64,000 bases of DNA from Plutella xylostella (lineage: Eukaryota; Arthropoda; Insecta; Lepidoptera; Plutellidae). The notes below the pieces were generated by a model. That model saw nothing but the letters and a program-made list of their open reading frames with translations, ran no database searches and was not told where the DNA came from. The position numbers were made by a program, and so were the translations under genes. The stretch covers positions 4,605,501 to 4,669,500 of the forward strand of contig NC_064011.1 in the NCBI RefSeq assembly GCF_932276165.1. The letters are read 5' to 3'. Shown piece after piece: positions 52,026 through 62,449 of the stretch (its first letter is position 1; each line of letters opens with the position of its first letter).

Positions 52026-52884
52026 GGGCGTGCCGGAATGACAGCTGGACGGAACTAAATGTATGAACCAAAAGTTGAATATAATTATGATCAGCCTTTT
52101 GACACGCGCAGTATACTTGGGAAATTTAGTCATATAGGTTTGTGGTCAGGCGTAATGTTCGTTTAGATGATGAAATTAACATGTTAGTGTTGAATTTCGC
52201 TGTGTTTTGGCGGTCCTTCGAAGAGTCTTTTATTTTTATTATGATGTGCACTTCTTGCGTCCCGTGCTAGGTTAGCTGTATTTTATGACTGTAGCGTTTT
52301 CTTTGCCAATTGTCCTACTGGCTGTGCAGGTAATATTGTTATACCGACTTGTTTTACGCGTCTTGCGCATCGTGCTAGATAAGCTGGATAAAGTATATTT
52401 CATACAATACAATATTACTAGAGCTGACTGTACGCGTATACGTACACACGTTAAGGGCAGATACGGTCGACATTACCATAATATTCATATGCGTAGGTGT
52501 ATTTAACAGCCTTATAAAGAAACTTGGAGATTAAATGTAACCTCCAGGTTTTGGAGTTATTCTGACGTTCGGAAATCGTGAAATTTTGTTAACTTTATAG
52601 CAATAAAAAAGTTTATTGAAAATTTAACGGGTGTGTACTTAATAGATTCATAAGGTATTTGAGCATCAGCATAAAATTTATGTCCCTTGTTTTTATGTTA
52701 AGATATAAAATGGTTTCACATGCAATTTAATTCATAATTGCAATAGTAATTAAGCAAACTTGAAATTGTCGCAAGGGTGGTTTTTACGACGGGAATTAAT
52801 GTTTGTGCAACATTGTCACAATTTGTCACTGAATGTTTCATAACATTATGTTGACGTGGAAACAAAGGTAGGTAATTTACTTTC
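52026..52884. other. No recognisable feature
   Basis: AT-rich. CTGTGCAG|GTAATA at 52310 resembles a weak combined acceptor-donor but lacks a strong tract. Confidence 0.35.
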
Positions 52885-53170
52885 ATGCATATCCTCACGA
52901 CTGTAATCCCCGAAAGGATAGAATAGAATAGAATACTACCTTATAGACTAAAAAGGACACAAATTACAATTTATAATACAGTGGATACTACGCAATAGGC
53001 GGCCTTATCGCTAAAAGTGACTTCCAGGCAACCTTTGGGTGGAGGAGAGACTTAAAGAATAAATGAGGAAAGGATAGTCAGAGGTGACACGCAAGCGAGT
53101 CACCCGCTTTTCGCTGTAAATTTTGAACTAACTTGGTAAGTAGAGAGCCGTAGTGCCGTTTTTTATGAGT
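52885..53170 (-). mobile_element. SINE-B2, reverse, split by a T2 LINE tail
   Basis: CACGACTGTAATCCCCGAAA (left) and AGTCAGAGGTGACACGCAAG (right) are adjacent in other SINE-B2 copies. Here a 147-bp insert separates them. Confidence 0.9.
52921..53067 (-). mobile_element. T2 LINE tail inserted in SINE-B2, 9-bp duplication
   Basis: GAATAGAATAGAATACTACC, AGGCGGCCTTATCGCTAAAA and GGGTGGAGGAGAGACTTAAA match 20318-20470. Flanking GAAAGGATA (52912-52920, 53068-53076) is perfect. The insert carries no coding part. Confidence 0.93.
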
Positions 53171-53213
53171 ACAATATCATTTGTGATTTGCCTCGTCAGT
53201 TATAATGTTATTA

Positions 53214-53498
53214 GTCATGTAATCAAGTAATCATAATCAGACGACCGAATGGCGTAGTGGTTAGTGACCTGACTACTGAGCCGATGGTCCCGGGTTCGAT
53301 TCCCTGCTGGGGCAGATATTTGTTTAAACACAGATATTTGTTCTCGGGTCTTGGATGTGCCCGTAAAATGGCAATAGGCCCGCTCCCTATTACATTGGGA
53401 CTAACATAACACTCTGGCGAAAAGTGGGTGCAGCAATGCACCTCTGCCTACCCCGCAAGGGAGTACAGTAGTACAAGGCGTGAGTGCGTGTGTGTGTG
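53214..53498 (+). mobile_element. SINE-A with 14-bp duplication and 5' extra bases
   Basis: Head GACGACCGAATGGCGTAGTG (box A), GGTTCGATTCC (box B) and a (TG)n tail. Perfect repeats TTATAATGTTATTA lie at 53200-53213 and 53499-53512. Between the left repeat and the SINE head are about 26 non-SINE bases (53214-53239). Confidence 0.92.
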
Positions 53499-53814
53499 TT
53501 ATAATGTTATTACGATATCCGGATTCCTCAAACTTATATTGCGATTCCCTCCTTTTAGTACATTCTGCGGAAACGTTAGTAATTCGTTCCAGATAACCTC
53601 GTTTTAGTGCGCATTCAAATCATTCTAAAAAGTGATAAATCATTTTTATGTACGCACATTTTGCACTAATGTTTTGGTATAAATTAATTTAATTGCAACG
53701 CACGTGTTTCGTATGTAAGTGTAAATTGTATAACTTGTAATAAATTTAGGCTCAAGGCGTCATTGTTGTGTACCTACACAAAGTTAATGATGTGGGGAAT
53801 ATGTGGGGATATCT

Positions 53815-53930
53815 CACACACGACCAGCCGACCCCAAGCTAGGCAGAACCTGTGTTATGGGTGTCGGACAGCTGATATATCTACACAAAATACATAGATA
53901 CTCGTAGATACATACTAAATATAAATACAA
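53815..53930 (-). mobile_element. SINE-A variant, body fragment
   Basis: CCCCAAGCTAGGCAGAACCT and GGTGTCGGACAGCTGATATA, as at 2570-2660. Confidence 0.5.
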
Positions 53931-54398
53931 ATGCGTGTTGGTATCTTGTGAGTGGAACTTTCGCAATGTTCGCAAGTGTAGGTATAAGTAAGTAAACACA
54001 ACGGCATACATACCTAAAGAACATTCAGTGATAAAACTAGTTTTATTGACCATTTCTAAAGTAATAACACTAATAAATAATAATGCATCTAATGTTTGAA
54101 TCTAATAAGTTTTACTCGGGGCAGTAAACTTGCCGTAAAATATGTGAGTGTCAGAACAGAACCCAGAACTGAGGCAGTGACTTGTCGCAACACTGATCTG
54201 CACTTATGCAGTCGTAATATTGTCAAGTGTGTGTAAATGGCGGTGTGAATCTGCCTTAGTTTTATTACTTCAATCGAAGTGATTTTATACCGTATGTTTC
54301 TGTCATTTCCATACATTTGGCCTCACCACAAAAACTTAGACAGTATTTAAAAGATGATGACTCTCTCGGCTCATATAGGAATAAAGTACTGGACGCCC
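53931..54398. other. No recognisable feature
   Basis: CTTGTGAGTGGAACTTTCGC near 53946 is a lone MITE I-like end. Otherwise nothing. Confidence 0.35.
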
Positions 54399-54399
54399 T

Positions 54400-54612
54400 G
54401 CATTTAGGTTAATTAGGTTTAGGTTTTTATTATATCTACTCATAGTTGCATGTTAGTTTAAGTAAGCTGTTGTAAATATAAAAATGTTGTGTTCACCTAT
54501 AATTGGGGTACGTACGTGAACAATTCTTGTATAATATAATATTAAAACCTTTTTGTGTGCTATCCTGTTGGTGTAACCTTATATAAATAAATAAATATAA
54601 ATAAATAAATGA
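54400..54612 (+). repeat. LINE-like 3' end with (AAAT)n tail
   Basis: TTTAGGTTTTTATTATATCT and TTGTGTGCTATCCTGTTGGT precede a 30-bp AAAT repeat (54584-54612). No coding part remains. Confidence 0.45.
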
Positions 54613-55374
54613 TTAGCGCTGCCAAACGCCTACAAAATCTGTCAAATTTTGTTTTAAGCAGTGTTTAAAGTTTTTTGTGGTACCACAGTATATGTCCTAA
54701 GTTTCATCACAGGATTCTGTATAGGTAGATTGACACGTTTTTTGACGAATGAATTTGACCGCATATTACTTAATTACTAATGTCTAGTTTTTGTAATTAA
54801 CACATCACACAACGTTTTTCGTAAATTGCATTAATGCGCGTTGTCTGTGTTGGTCTGTGCGTATTTTCTATACAAACGGAGACACTTACAAGCAATGTTC
54901 GGACACGCATTCGCGCAACACGCATCGTGATGCATGGCAGAATCGGCAGTGGGGCCTTAAGGTCACAGCACACATAAACGTAACGTAAACGGATCGTCAC
55001 CGTTTTGACTTTCACCCGAGCTTGTCCCGAGGCAAGGCGATTACATTGATGATGTCTTCCAAGCCGATACGGCTACGGCGACTGCTAATGGAGATTTAGG
55101 CTTCGTTGGTGTGCCCGGATGTGGCTTATGTAGCCAATCTTGGCGGTAAATGTTCGATGATTCTCGAACGATTACTGAACGGTTCCAGTTGATACGGCCA
55201 CGATCTCTTTACAACTTAATACCTATGTGTGCTGTGACCTTCAATATCCCTTATCCACAGTGGCACGAGCACATAGCTATTAAAAATCAATATTTCATCC
55301 TCTCAAGTATCTCATTACCTAGCGCCATCTAATGAACAAGATTAGTCCCAGTTTACGAGCGTGAGCGTAGTTTT
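54613..55374. other. No firm feature
   Basis: Includes a CpG-richer patch (54830-55120) without splice-site pairs. The 60-72 codon frames have no domains. Confidence 0.3.
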
Positions 55375-55670
55375 ATTACCTCGTTTGTGAAGCTGGGGGG
55401 TCACTATATATGACGAAAAACTAATTTTGGGAGCGCTGCTGCACGGGCCACGGCTCTATCTCATAATCATCAGCCAATAATAATCCACTGCTTGACATAG
55501 GCCTCTCCCAAGGAGCGCCACAACACTCGGTCCTCGGCCTTCCTCATCCAACCACTACCGGCTACCCGCCTAAGGTCCGACTCTATCTCATTGTATTAAA
55601 TTTTCCGATTGCACGACAGCTCTCGTTCGTTTGTATTTTGTCAGTATAGAGTAACCTTCTTGGTTGGATT
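55375..55670 (-). repeat. Dispersed repeat T, reverse, split by an RTE-like stub
   Basis: GGGGGGTCACTATATATGAC and TTGGGAGCGCTGCTG before, CCGATTGCACGACAGCTCTC after the insert. Matches 8700-9000 in reverse. Confidence 0.75.
55465..55580 (-). mobile_element. RTE-like LINE stub with 11-bp duplication
   Basis: AATCATCAGCC, ATAGGCCTCTCCCAAGGAGC and TCCTCGGCCTTCCTCATCCA are the reverse 3' end of an RTE-like LINE. Flanked by CTCTATCTCAT (55454-55464, 55581-55591). Same subfamily as 62115-62361. Confidence 0.92.
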
Positions 55671-55792
55671 TGGGACAGTTTTTACGGGCTACCGTAGTGT
55701 CTAGTGTCGGTAGTGGCGTGGTGGGCGAGCGATGTGTGTTCATTGATAGTAGTGGCTTGAAGAATATGTAATCTTTTTATTTAAAATTAGTT

Positions 55793-55980
55793 GTTCCCGC
55801 GATTTTGGCTTCGCCTTAAACAGGTTTTCCCATGGGAATTCCGGGATAAAAAGTAGCCTAGATATGTGTTAATGCAGGGTGTCAGCTTACTGCACACTTA
55901 GGTACTATGTTTGATTAAAATTGGTCCAGTCGTTTTCCCGTACATAACAGTCGCGTTTATAAATACGATAAAAAAAACAT
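55793..55980 (-). repeat. Helitron-like relative, diverged
   Basis: TTAGTTGTTCCCGCGATTTT, TGGGAATTCCGGGATAAAAA, then a different 5' half (TTGGTCCAGTCGTTTTCCCG, GTCGCGTTTATAAATACG). Confidence 0.55.
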
Positions 55981-57575
55981 TTTAATCGTATTTGACCTTA
56001 AATTAATAGCACAAAGTTCTAAATTTGGTCGCCATATTTAGACCACTACAGGCAAAGGGGTTAATTTGGGACTAGCATTTCAGACAAGCAAAAAGTGTAT
56101 AATTCTGTCATCTGAATTCTTCACTAATGATTTAAGGCGGCTGCAGTGGCGGTGTCTGACTTTATAGTGGCGTTTAAACTGATTTACAACGTGCAATGAA
56201 AACTACTTTTTAGTTTATTTATAATCATGAATGTAGCTCTACTCTTTTGTTCAATTCATTCATTTGTTTAACTGAGATCGAAAAAGAGAGGTTTGTAAAA
56301 CTTACAATTTGTAAAAGAATCTGATTTTTGTGATCGTATTTATAACAATTTACATTAAATATGCCTCGGTAACTTAACGAAACAATAATAAATAATTTAA
56401 CAGTGCATTAATATCACTACGCATTAGACATTAAAATACTGTTTCCGACTTTGCGTCCATCAGACACACACACAAACATTGTACGTACTTATACGTACAG
56501 GTTAGTTCATAAGTGATGGCTATTTAGAATACTTTACACGTTACAAAAACGCTTTATGTAGTCTGTGAATTAACAAATGCAAACGTCACATTGTATTATT
56601 TTAATACAGATTTATATTCGTGATACAGTGACTTTTATCTACGTCAGCAGCAGGTGATCCATACATTTTGGTTGAGTAGTTTTTTCACTTTTTCGCAATT
56701 TCAGAGTTGGCGGATAGTGATATCGATCACTGATAATCTTATAAATTCCCTTTATAACCGCTATAGCATATTTATTGCGCACGCAGTGAGAGTGGTGCCT
56801 GACAGAATATGTATGAACCAAAATCATGTAAAACAACTAATATTGTAAACCCATATTCAGCAAATAAATATTTATATTTCTATAGAACATGTCAGCTCCC
56901 GTGAACGGAGGTGTACGGTAAAACGATCAACACGCACATTCATTCAGTCGTGCTAACTTGTCTCAAATGTGTTTGACACGTGTTTACACTAGCACGGGCT
57001 CTGTACAGTGTACAGTCGAGTTGTGATATAAATTATATTTTAGATTTTGTTATGGTTCTTACAGGCAATTCAACTATAAAGTCATGACAATAAAGAGTGC
57101 GATTTTACAAATATTTTTTATCATTGTCAATTATTTCCTTACATTTAAAAAATTAAATACTGATTTGTAATTAATTTTTAACGGATTCGTGCTTAAATAA
57201 ATATAATAAATCAATTGAATACTGTCTTTAACAATTAGTTAGGATCCACTTCCTTTTTCAGGACTTTAAAGTTGCACTGTACTCTTCATGTACCTAAAGG
57301 TTCGCACGTTAAGAATCCCCGATAGTACCCCGATAGTTTTGTAATTTGTACACTTCAGTGTTGCATAAATAAATAAATGTATATATAAAAAAATATATAC
57401 TCGTAGAAAAAAAAAACGCTCGGTTAAAGTATTCTTACAGAATGTTGTGTAAGATTTCAGGAACAAATCATTCCACTTCTTGTCTTATACAGGGTGTCGT
57501 CGTCAGTGGCTAATAAAACTTGGGCTCGTTAAATTGCGTCGTAAAAGCGTTGTTTCATCTGCTTCATTAGGAAAC
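55981..57575. other. No recognisable feature
   Basis: 1.6 kb of AT-rich DNA. I found no inverted ends, LINE coding remnant or splice-site cluster. The 60-66 codon frames here look accidental. Confidence 0.4.
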
Positions 57576-57576
57576 G

Positions 57577-57670
57577 CATGGGGGTCACTCTAGGTTACGA
57601 AAAAACCAAGTTTTGGAGCGCTGCTGTGGAACACGACTCTATCTCGTTGTATTAAACGTACTATTAAACT
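57577..57670 (-). repeat. Dispersed repeat T, fragment
   Basis: GGGGGTCACTCTAGGTTACG, TTTTGGAGCGCTGCTGTGG and CGACTCTATCTCGTTGTATT. Confidence 0.6.
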
Positions 57671-57674
57671 GTAG

Positions 57675-57840
57675 GTCTAGTACAGGTTTGGCAGATTGTC
57701 GAAAACTATAAAAGTTTCAGTTTTCTCGTATACAAAGTGGCGCCTCTAGCGGATACTATCATGAAACTTTTGACAGATAATGTATGCAGATGACAGAAGA
57801 AAAACAAAACTTTTTTCGTTTACGTAAATTGCGAAACCCG
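57675..57840 (-). repeat. Dispersed repeat V, reverse
   Basis: CTAGTACAGGTTTGGCAG, AGTGGCGCCTCTAGCGGATA and AACTTTTTTCGTTTACG match 33925-34090. Confidence 0.6.
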
Positions 57841-58339
57841 ATTATTGCGTGATAGCTCCTGATCGTATTTTTTTTGTAATGATAGAGTGTGGGAGAGTTC
57901 TGTGTTTTATTCAATGGTGCGGTTTGGAAGAGAAAACCAATTTCGTTTAAGTTTCATCATCTTACGGTGTTGTGTGCATTTGGGAATTATTTTCAGGTTA
58001 CGTTATTGTAATATGTATAGGTTGGTTTGAAATCCTTTGAGAGTGAGAATCAGACGTCCTAGTTTTATTGATTGTGCCTCTTTCAAACAACATAAAAAAT
58101 ACGCTTCGCACGGCTCTTTACACTTTAGGTAATCCCGGTTAACACTAGGTTTTAATAAATACAGGGTTGGTGTGAATGGCCTAGCTTCGCTCGGTTCTTT
58201 AGGGTTTAGGAAATGCCGATAAGGTTAGGCTTTAGGGAATGCTGGATAGTTTAGCTTAATTAGTTTCACACCTCATTATATTATTTCAATTAGTGTTTTA
58301 TTTAATAAAAGCATTTCTTTTTATATCACCTGTATATCA

Positions 58340-58640
58340 TTCAGGAATAAATGTATACTTGTAAGTGTAAAGAGCGATCGTATCGTTGTAATCCGCAATG
58401 TTTGTCCGGTGACATCGGATCTTCGCGCCGCTTTGTGTGAAATTTTACACCGTTTGTCCACTGCTGCCGACACACACACACTCACTACACATCGAGCTAG
58501 TACGGGTCGCATTTAAGACGTGTCTTGCATCGCGCTCACGCACATCGCGCAGCCTCAAGAGCGAGCGCGACGGAGAACTTTTGTCACGTCTTAATAGCGC
58601 CCCGTAATACAGGGCCTGGACGTCACTTGACGATTTGTTT
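58340..58640. other. CpG-dense segment of unknown role
   Basis: GACATCGGATCTTCGCGCCG and CATCGCGCTCACGCACATCG stand out from the AT-rich flanks. A CA repeat lies at 58470-58482. A promoter or first exon is possible, but I see no well-placed TATA, initiator and donor together. Frames of 63 and 71 codons show no domain. Confidence 0.25.
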
Positions 58641-58793
58641 ACAATTTATTGTTTGTTTTGTTTGTGTCCTGTCACTAGGAACAATAATTGTTCTTGATTT
58701 AGCCTTAAACACTTTTTCTTCCCTCCTTGGACTCTCTTGAACATGTCATGAGAAGAGAAGTTCATTATTTAACAAAGAAAGTGTTGCAAATGA

Positions 58794-58975
58794 GACCTGA
58801 GAGAAGGCGTATAAGATGAAGAGCATGAAAGACGTGGCTTGGTTGTGTGACACAAAATATGAGAGAGTGCGTAGTAGTGAATCAGGGTATGCCAGAGGAT
58901 AAGGCAAAACGGAGTGACATCACACGCTAAGCCGATCCGAAAGAAGGAAAAAGCTATGAAGAAGAAGACTTTTCT
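58794..58975 (+). pseudogene. RTE-like LINE C-terminal stub
   Basis: One plus frame reads TWLGCVTQNMREC, then MPEDKAKRSD, a stop in place of an Arg-like codon, and ADPKEGK with an acidic end. This is the conserved end of RTE-type LINE proteins, with stops and a missing Trp in the DRAKW motif. A long-dead copy. The 93-codon antisense frame is a shadow. Confidence 0.72.
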
Positions 58976-59287
58976 TCTCTCCATTGCCGACGGCAGTGGA
59001 CAAAAGCCGTGAAAACCTTTTCTGTGAAATATCGCCGAATCTCGAGACAAAGGTTGGACGGTCCCCCTGAGACCATCGACTTAGCGAATCATAAAATGTT
59101 GGAATATAACCCCCTTAAGTACCTGTCACTCGGCCTGTAAAGTTAGAGGGCCCTTAGGGCGCGTTCCCACTACTTCCCACCGTGTCGTGACGATTAGTTT
59201 ATCGTTGGTTTGTCGTTGGACGACTATATTCACTATGGTTGTACATACTCGTATAAAAAAGAATTAAAGTAGCTGCAAAAATATTTT

Positions 59288-59385
59288 TATTTATTTATTT
59301 AATTCTTTATTGCACAAATATAAAATAAATGTACAAAAGGTGGGCTTAATGCTAAGAGCATTTTCTACCAGCCAACCTACAATAT
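59288..59385 (-). mobile_element. LINE tail T1 inside MITE BB
   Basis: (TTTA)n, ATTCTTTATTGCACAAATAT, TGTACAAAAGGTGGGCTTAA, GAGCATTTTCTACCAGCCAA. Confidence 0.8.
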
Positions 59386-59602
59386 CGTAGGCGACAGTAA
59401 ATAGTGTCGGTCTATATGTGAACACCTCTATTTAAACATACAAGCCACTACACCACGCAAACTTTTTTATTTTTATTTATTTATAGTATAATCCACAGAT
59501 CAATAGTAAAACTTATAAACCAACATAATTTAACTTAACATAGGCCATTTAAGGATTATAATTACGTTTGTTTAACATTTAACTTAACGTTTTGTAGTGT
59601 AA

Positions 59603-59767
59603 CCCCCAAATTCATAGAGCTTTTTGACCCTTTACAATAGGTTTAAAATTGACCTTGTGATGTACAAATTTCAACCTTTTTACTGACGTAAAGAGTCGAA
59701 AGTCGTGTGTTTCAAAGTAAATTTTAACCTTGTTGTAAATTTACAATACGTTCTATGAATTTGGGGG
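59603..59767. mobile_element. MITE S, intact, TAA duplication
   Basis: CCCCCAAATTCATAGAGC pairs with GTTCTATGAATTTGGGGG. TAA at 59600-59602 and 59768-59770. The internal CTGACGTAAAGAGTCGAAAG is shared with 27460-27602 and 60880-61025. Confidence 0.85.
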
Positions 59768-60041
59768 TAAGAGTCGGACAGTCTATTAACTACACGATAT
59801 TCTGTCGTCACGACATGGTGAGAGCGCGCCCTTACTGAGGTATTACTTCAAGATTTAACATAGTTTTGTGCTTAATACGGAGTAAAGCTTGTAGGTTAAT
59901 TGTTGGAGATTAAACATTTACGTTTAAACATAATTTTACAGGGTGTTGGAATAGTGGTATGTAAAGCCGGAAAAGGGTGACTCAGGCGATCATTCTAAAC
60001 AACTTTTATATGTGCTGTGAACTTAAGTTAGCATATTACAG

Positions 60042-60104
60042 ACTTCTTCTTCTTTCGTGTCAGTGAACATGCAAATTTGTAAATTTGTCCAGACCAAAAA
60101 GAAG
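60042..60104 (-). mobile_element. Second copy of the 65-bp retro-insert
   Basis: CTTCTTCTTCTTTCGTGTCA and TTTGTCCAGACCAAAAAGAA are the reverse complement of 39318-39382 with a few changes. Confidence 0.65.
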
Positions 60105-60169
60105 CAACTTTGATAGCATACAAACTTGATTTATGATGATGATGAACACGCCTAGATCGATATAGAATT

Positions 60170-60259
60170 AGCAACTAACTATACTTTATTTTGTTACAGG
60201 TATGTTCAACATTAAGACGACAAACAAGCTCTTGCAGTTCATCAAAAATTACAGTAAGC
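60170..60259 (+). promoter_or_regulatory. Candidate recursive splice site with downstream donor
   Basis: Branch-point-like ACTAACT (about 60174), TTTATTTTGTTACAG ending 60199, then GTATGT at once. 54 nt later ACA|GTAAGC (donor at 60254). Same architecture as 20869-20948. A 62-codon frame starts here (60202) but is not recognisable. Confidence 0.4.
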
Positions 60260-60875
60260 AGGTACTGGTGACCAGAACGTCACTGATAAAGTTTCACCCT
60301 ATAGTTATATTACCAACTGGTTATTTTAGGAGCTATTTTAGGAACACAGTGATCCGATCTCTTGAGTGCGTAAATCAAGATGATGCCTGAAGATTGAGAT
60401 TGTGCACATTCGGCCAAAGAACTACTCGTTTATTTATTTATACTTAATATAAGGAGCTTTGTCTGTCAGCGCGGAAGACCTATTCTGTGTAGAATTCTTT
60501 AGTGAACTCTATTAATATCACTGGATATTAATTGAATCCACTTCGATCAATCCATGTTAAATTAATTTGTGGAAATGTATAAACGTTTAGAGAGAATTTT
60601 ATGTGTATTTCAAAGCGAAAGCTTGAAATGAATAAAGATGTGTAGGAAGCTTACACTCTGATTTACATGTAGGTTTTTATCCAGGAATTCCCACGGCTTT
60701 TTCTTAGGAGAAGTTACAAAATGTAAAAAAGTGACTAAGCAAGCGGAGCTCTCGGCAACACCTTGTTTTTTATGGGCCTTACCATCAAAACAGGCACATG
60801 CTAAACGCTGTCAATTGGCATTCAGACGCCTTAAAATTTTTACAAATTTTGATCTAAATTAAATAAACAAGGTTT
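60260..60875. other. No recognisable feature
   Basis: AT-rich. CCAGGAATTCCCACGGC near 60683 is a lone Helitron-like scrap. Confidence 0.4.
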
Positions 60876-60879
60876 TTTT

Positions 60880-61025
60880 TTGATACTTTAAGATAGGTTT
60901 AAAATTGACGATGTAATATGCGCATTTCAACTTATTGACCGACGTAAAGAGTCGAAACTTGTGTGTTTCAAAGTCAAGTTTAACTTTGTTGTAAATTTAC
61001 AGTACGGACTATAAATTTGAGGGAA
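60880..61025. mobile_element. MITE S, decayed copy
   Basis: GATAGGTTTAAAATTGACGA, CCGACGTAAAGAGTCGAAAC and AGTACGGACTATAAATTTGA. Confidence 0.65.
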
Positions 61026-61274
61026 TGTTTATATGTATCTGCTTACGTTAAGTTACCGACCACGATTGGTTGGTATGATTTGTTGTAACGGCTCGAATAG
61101 TCGGCCCACCGAAGTGGTCTGCAACCGACCGAAATAGATCTTTTGATGTTGAGACGCCGATACAAAGCTCAATTTGTAAATTGTTATTGCGCATTAGTCC
61201 AAAGACTGGATCGAGTGAGTGATCTTTAAATATAGGATGTGAATAATTGGTTTATATTTGACTAGTCTTCATAT

Positions 61275-61435
61275 TCTTCTTCTTCTTAAGCATTTAGCAG
61301 TCTACTGCTGGCCGTAGGTCTTTTCCAATACACGCCACGCGATCTGAAGCTTTCCGTATCAAATCAGCCGGAGGGCGTCCTACACTACGTTTGCCTAGTC
61401 GCGGTCTCCACTCCAGAACACATTTACCCCATCGG
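61275..61435 (-). mobile_element. RTE-like LINE 3' end, reverse
   Basis: CTTCTTCTTCTTAAGC (tail), TAGCAGTCTACTGCTGGCCG, AGCCGGAGGGCGTCCTACAC and GGTCTCCACTCCAGAACAC. Interrupted at its right by a SINE-A. Confidence 0.7.
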
Positions 61436-61446
61436 TTATAACATAT

Positions 61447-61692
61447 ACCGAATGGCGTAGTGGTTAGTGACCCTGACTACTGAGCCGATGGTCCCGGGTT
61501 CGATTCCCGGCTGGGGCAGATATTTATTATATTTGTTCTCGGGTCTTGGATGTGCCCGTAAAATGGCAATAGGCCCGCCCCCTATTACATTGGGACTAAC
61601 ATAACACTCTGGCGAAAAGTGGGTGCAGCAATGCACCTCTGCCTACCCCGCAAGGGAGTACATTAGTACAAGGCGTGAGTGCGTGTGTGTGT
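61447..61692 (+). mobile_element. SINE-A with 12-bp target duplication
   Basis: Box A TGGCGTAGTGG (61453-61463), box B GGTTCGATTCC (61497-61507), body CTTGGATGTGCCCGTAAAAT, tail (TG)n. Flanking GTTATAACATAT (61435-61446, 61693-61704). The head begins at ACCGAATGG, so a few 5' bases are missing. Confidence 0.94.
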
Positions 61693-61704
61693 GTTATAAC
61701 ATAT

Positions 61705-62101
61705 AACATAGTCAAATACACTCTCGAGCAATGAGAGTTCCAGTTACATAATGGATCGTCAATAGCAGCTGGAACTTTTTTATAGCACAGTTGGGCTGCA
61801 GGTTAAAGTATTCGCTACACATATAAAATATTCATGCATCGATCAGGCAATATACGGGCATTGTCTAAATCACTGGCATTTAATTAGAGTCGGTATGCAA
61901 AACAAAATATTTCACAATATTGAACACAAATATACAAAATAAAAGGACAATCGCGTGTAATAAAATAAAGCGGCTTAAAATAAATGAATCGTCAACGATA
62001 GTCTCGATTGAGTCGGACGATTCAAATTTAACGCACGACCGAATACAGGTGCTGCCACACTGAGATGAGCTTGTTCGGCCCTAATTTAGAACAAACCAAT
62101 G
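61705..62101. other. Unclassified; small MITE I-like form at 61720-61790
   Basis: CACTCTCGAGCAATGAGAGTT and AGCTGGAACTTTTTTATAGC resemble shortened inverted ends. Otherwise AT-rich. Confidence 0.35.
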
Positions 62102-62114
62102 TGTTTGTATGAAT

Positions 62115-62361
62115 CATCATTAGCCAATAATCATCCACTGCTGGACATAGGCCTCTCCCAAGGAGCGCAACAACATTCGGTCCTCGGCCTTCCTCATTCA
62201 ACCACTACCGGCTACCCGCCTAAGGTCGTCGGTCCAGCGGGCAAGAGGGCGTCCCAAGCTGCGTTGAGAACTGAGAGCTGAGAACTCGTCTACCCCAACG
62301 GTTATCGGTTCTTCGGCATATATGACCAGCCAACTGCCACTTCAGCTTGCATATTTTGACA
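62115..62361 (-). mobile_element. RTE-like LINE stub with 13-bp duplication
   Basis: CATCATTAGCC, ATAGGCCTCTCCCAAGGAGC, CAGCGGGCAAGAGGGCGTCC and the right end near TTCAGCTTGCATATTTTGAC. Perfect repeats TGTTTGTATGAAT (62102-62114, 62362-62374). Confidence 0.93.
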
Positions 62362-62449
62362 TGTTTGTATGAATTTAATATTATAATTACAATTATTCAT
62401 ACTCACACGACACAAACATTGAAGACCCAAGAACAAATTTTTGTCTTTA

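Larger units (their letters stand above)
59157..59831. mobile_element. MITE BB (TTA duplication) containing two later insertions
   Basis: Ends GGGCGCGTTCCCACTACTTC and the reverse complement of GACATGGTGAGAGCGCGCCC, with TGTCGTGACG/CGTCACGACA pairing, flanked by TTA (59154-59156, 59832-59834). Inside are a reverse T1 tail (59288-59385) and MITE S (59603-59767). Confidence 0.8.

Noticed and set aside
61447..61520. Possible functional tRNA gene at the SINE-A head
   Set aside because: The same head recurs at 11176-11440, 25360 and 53240 with the same body, and the acceptor strands do not pair.
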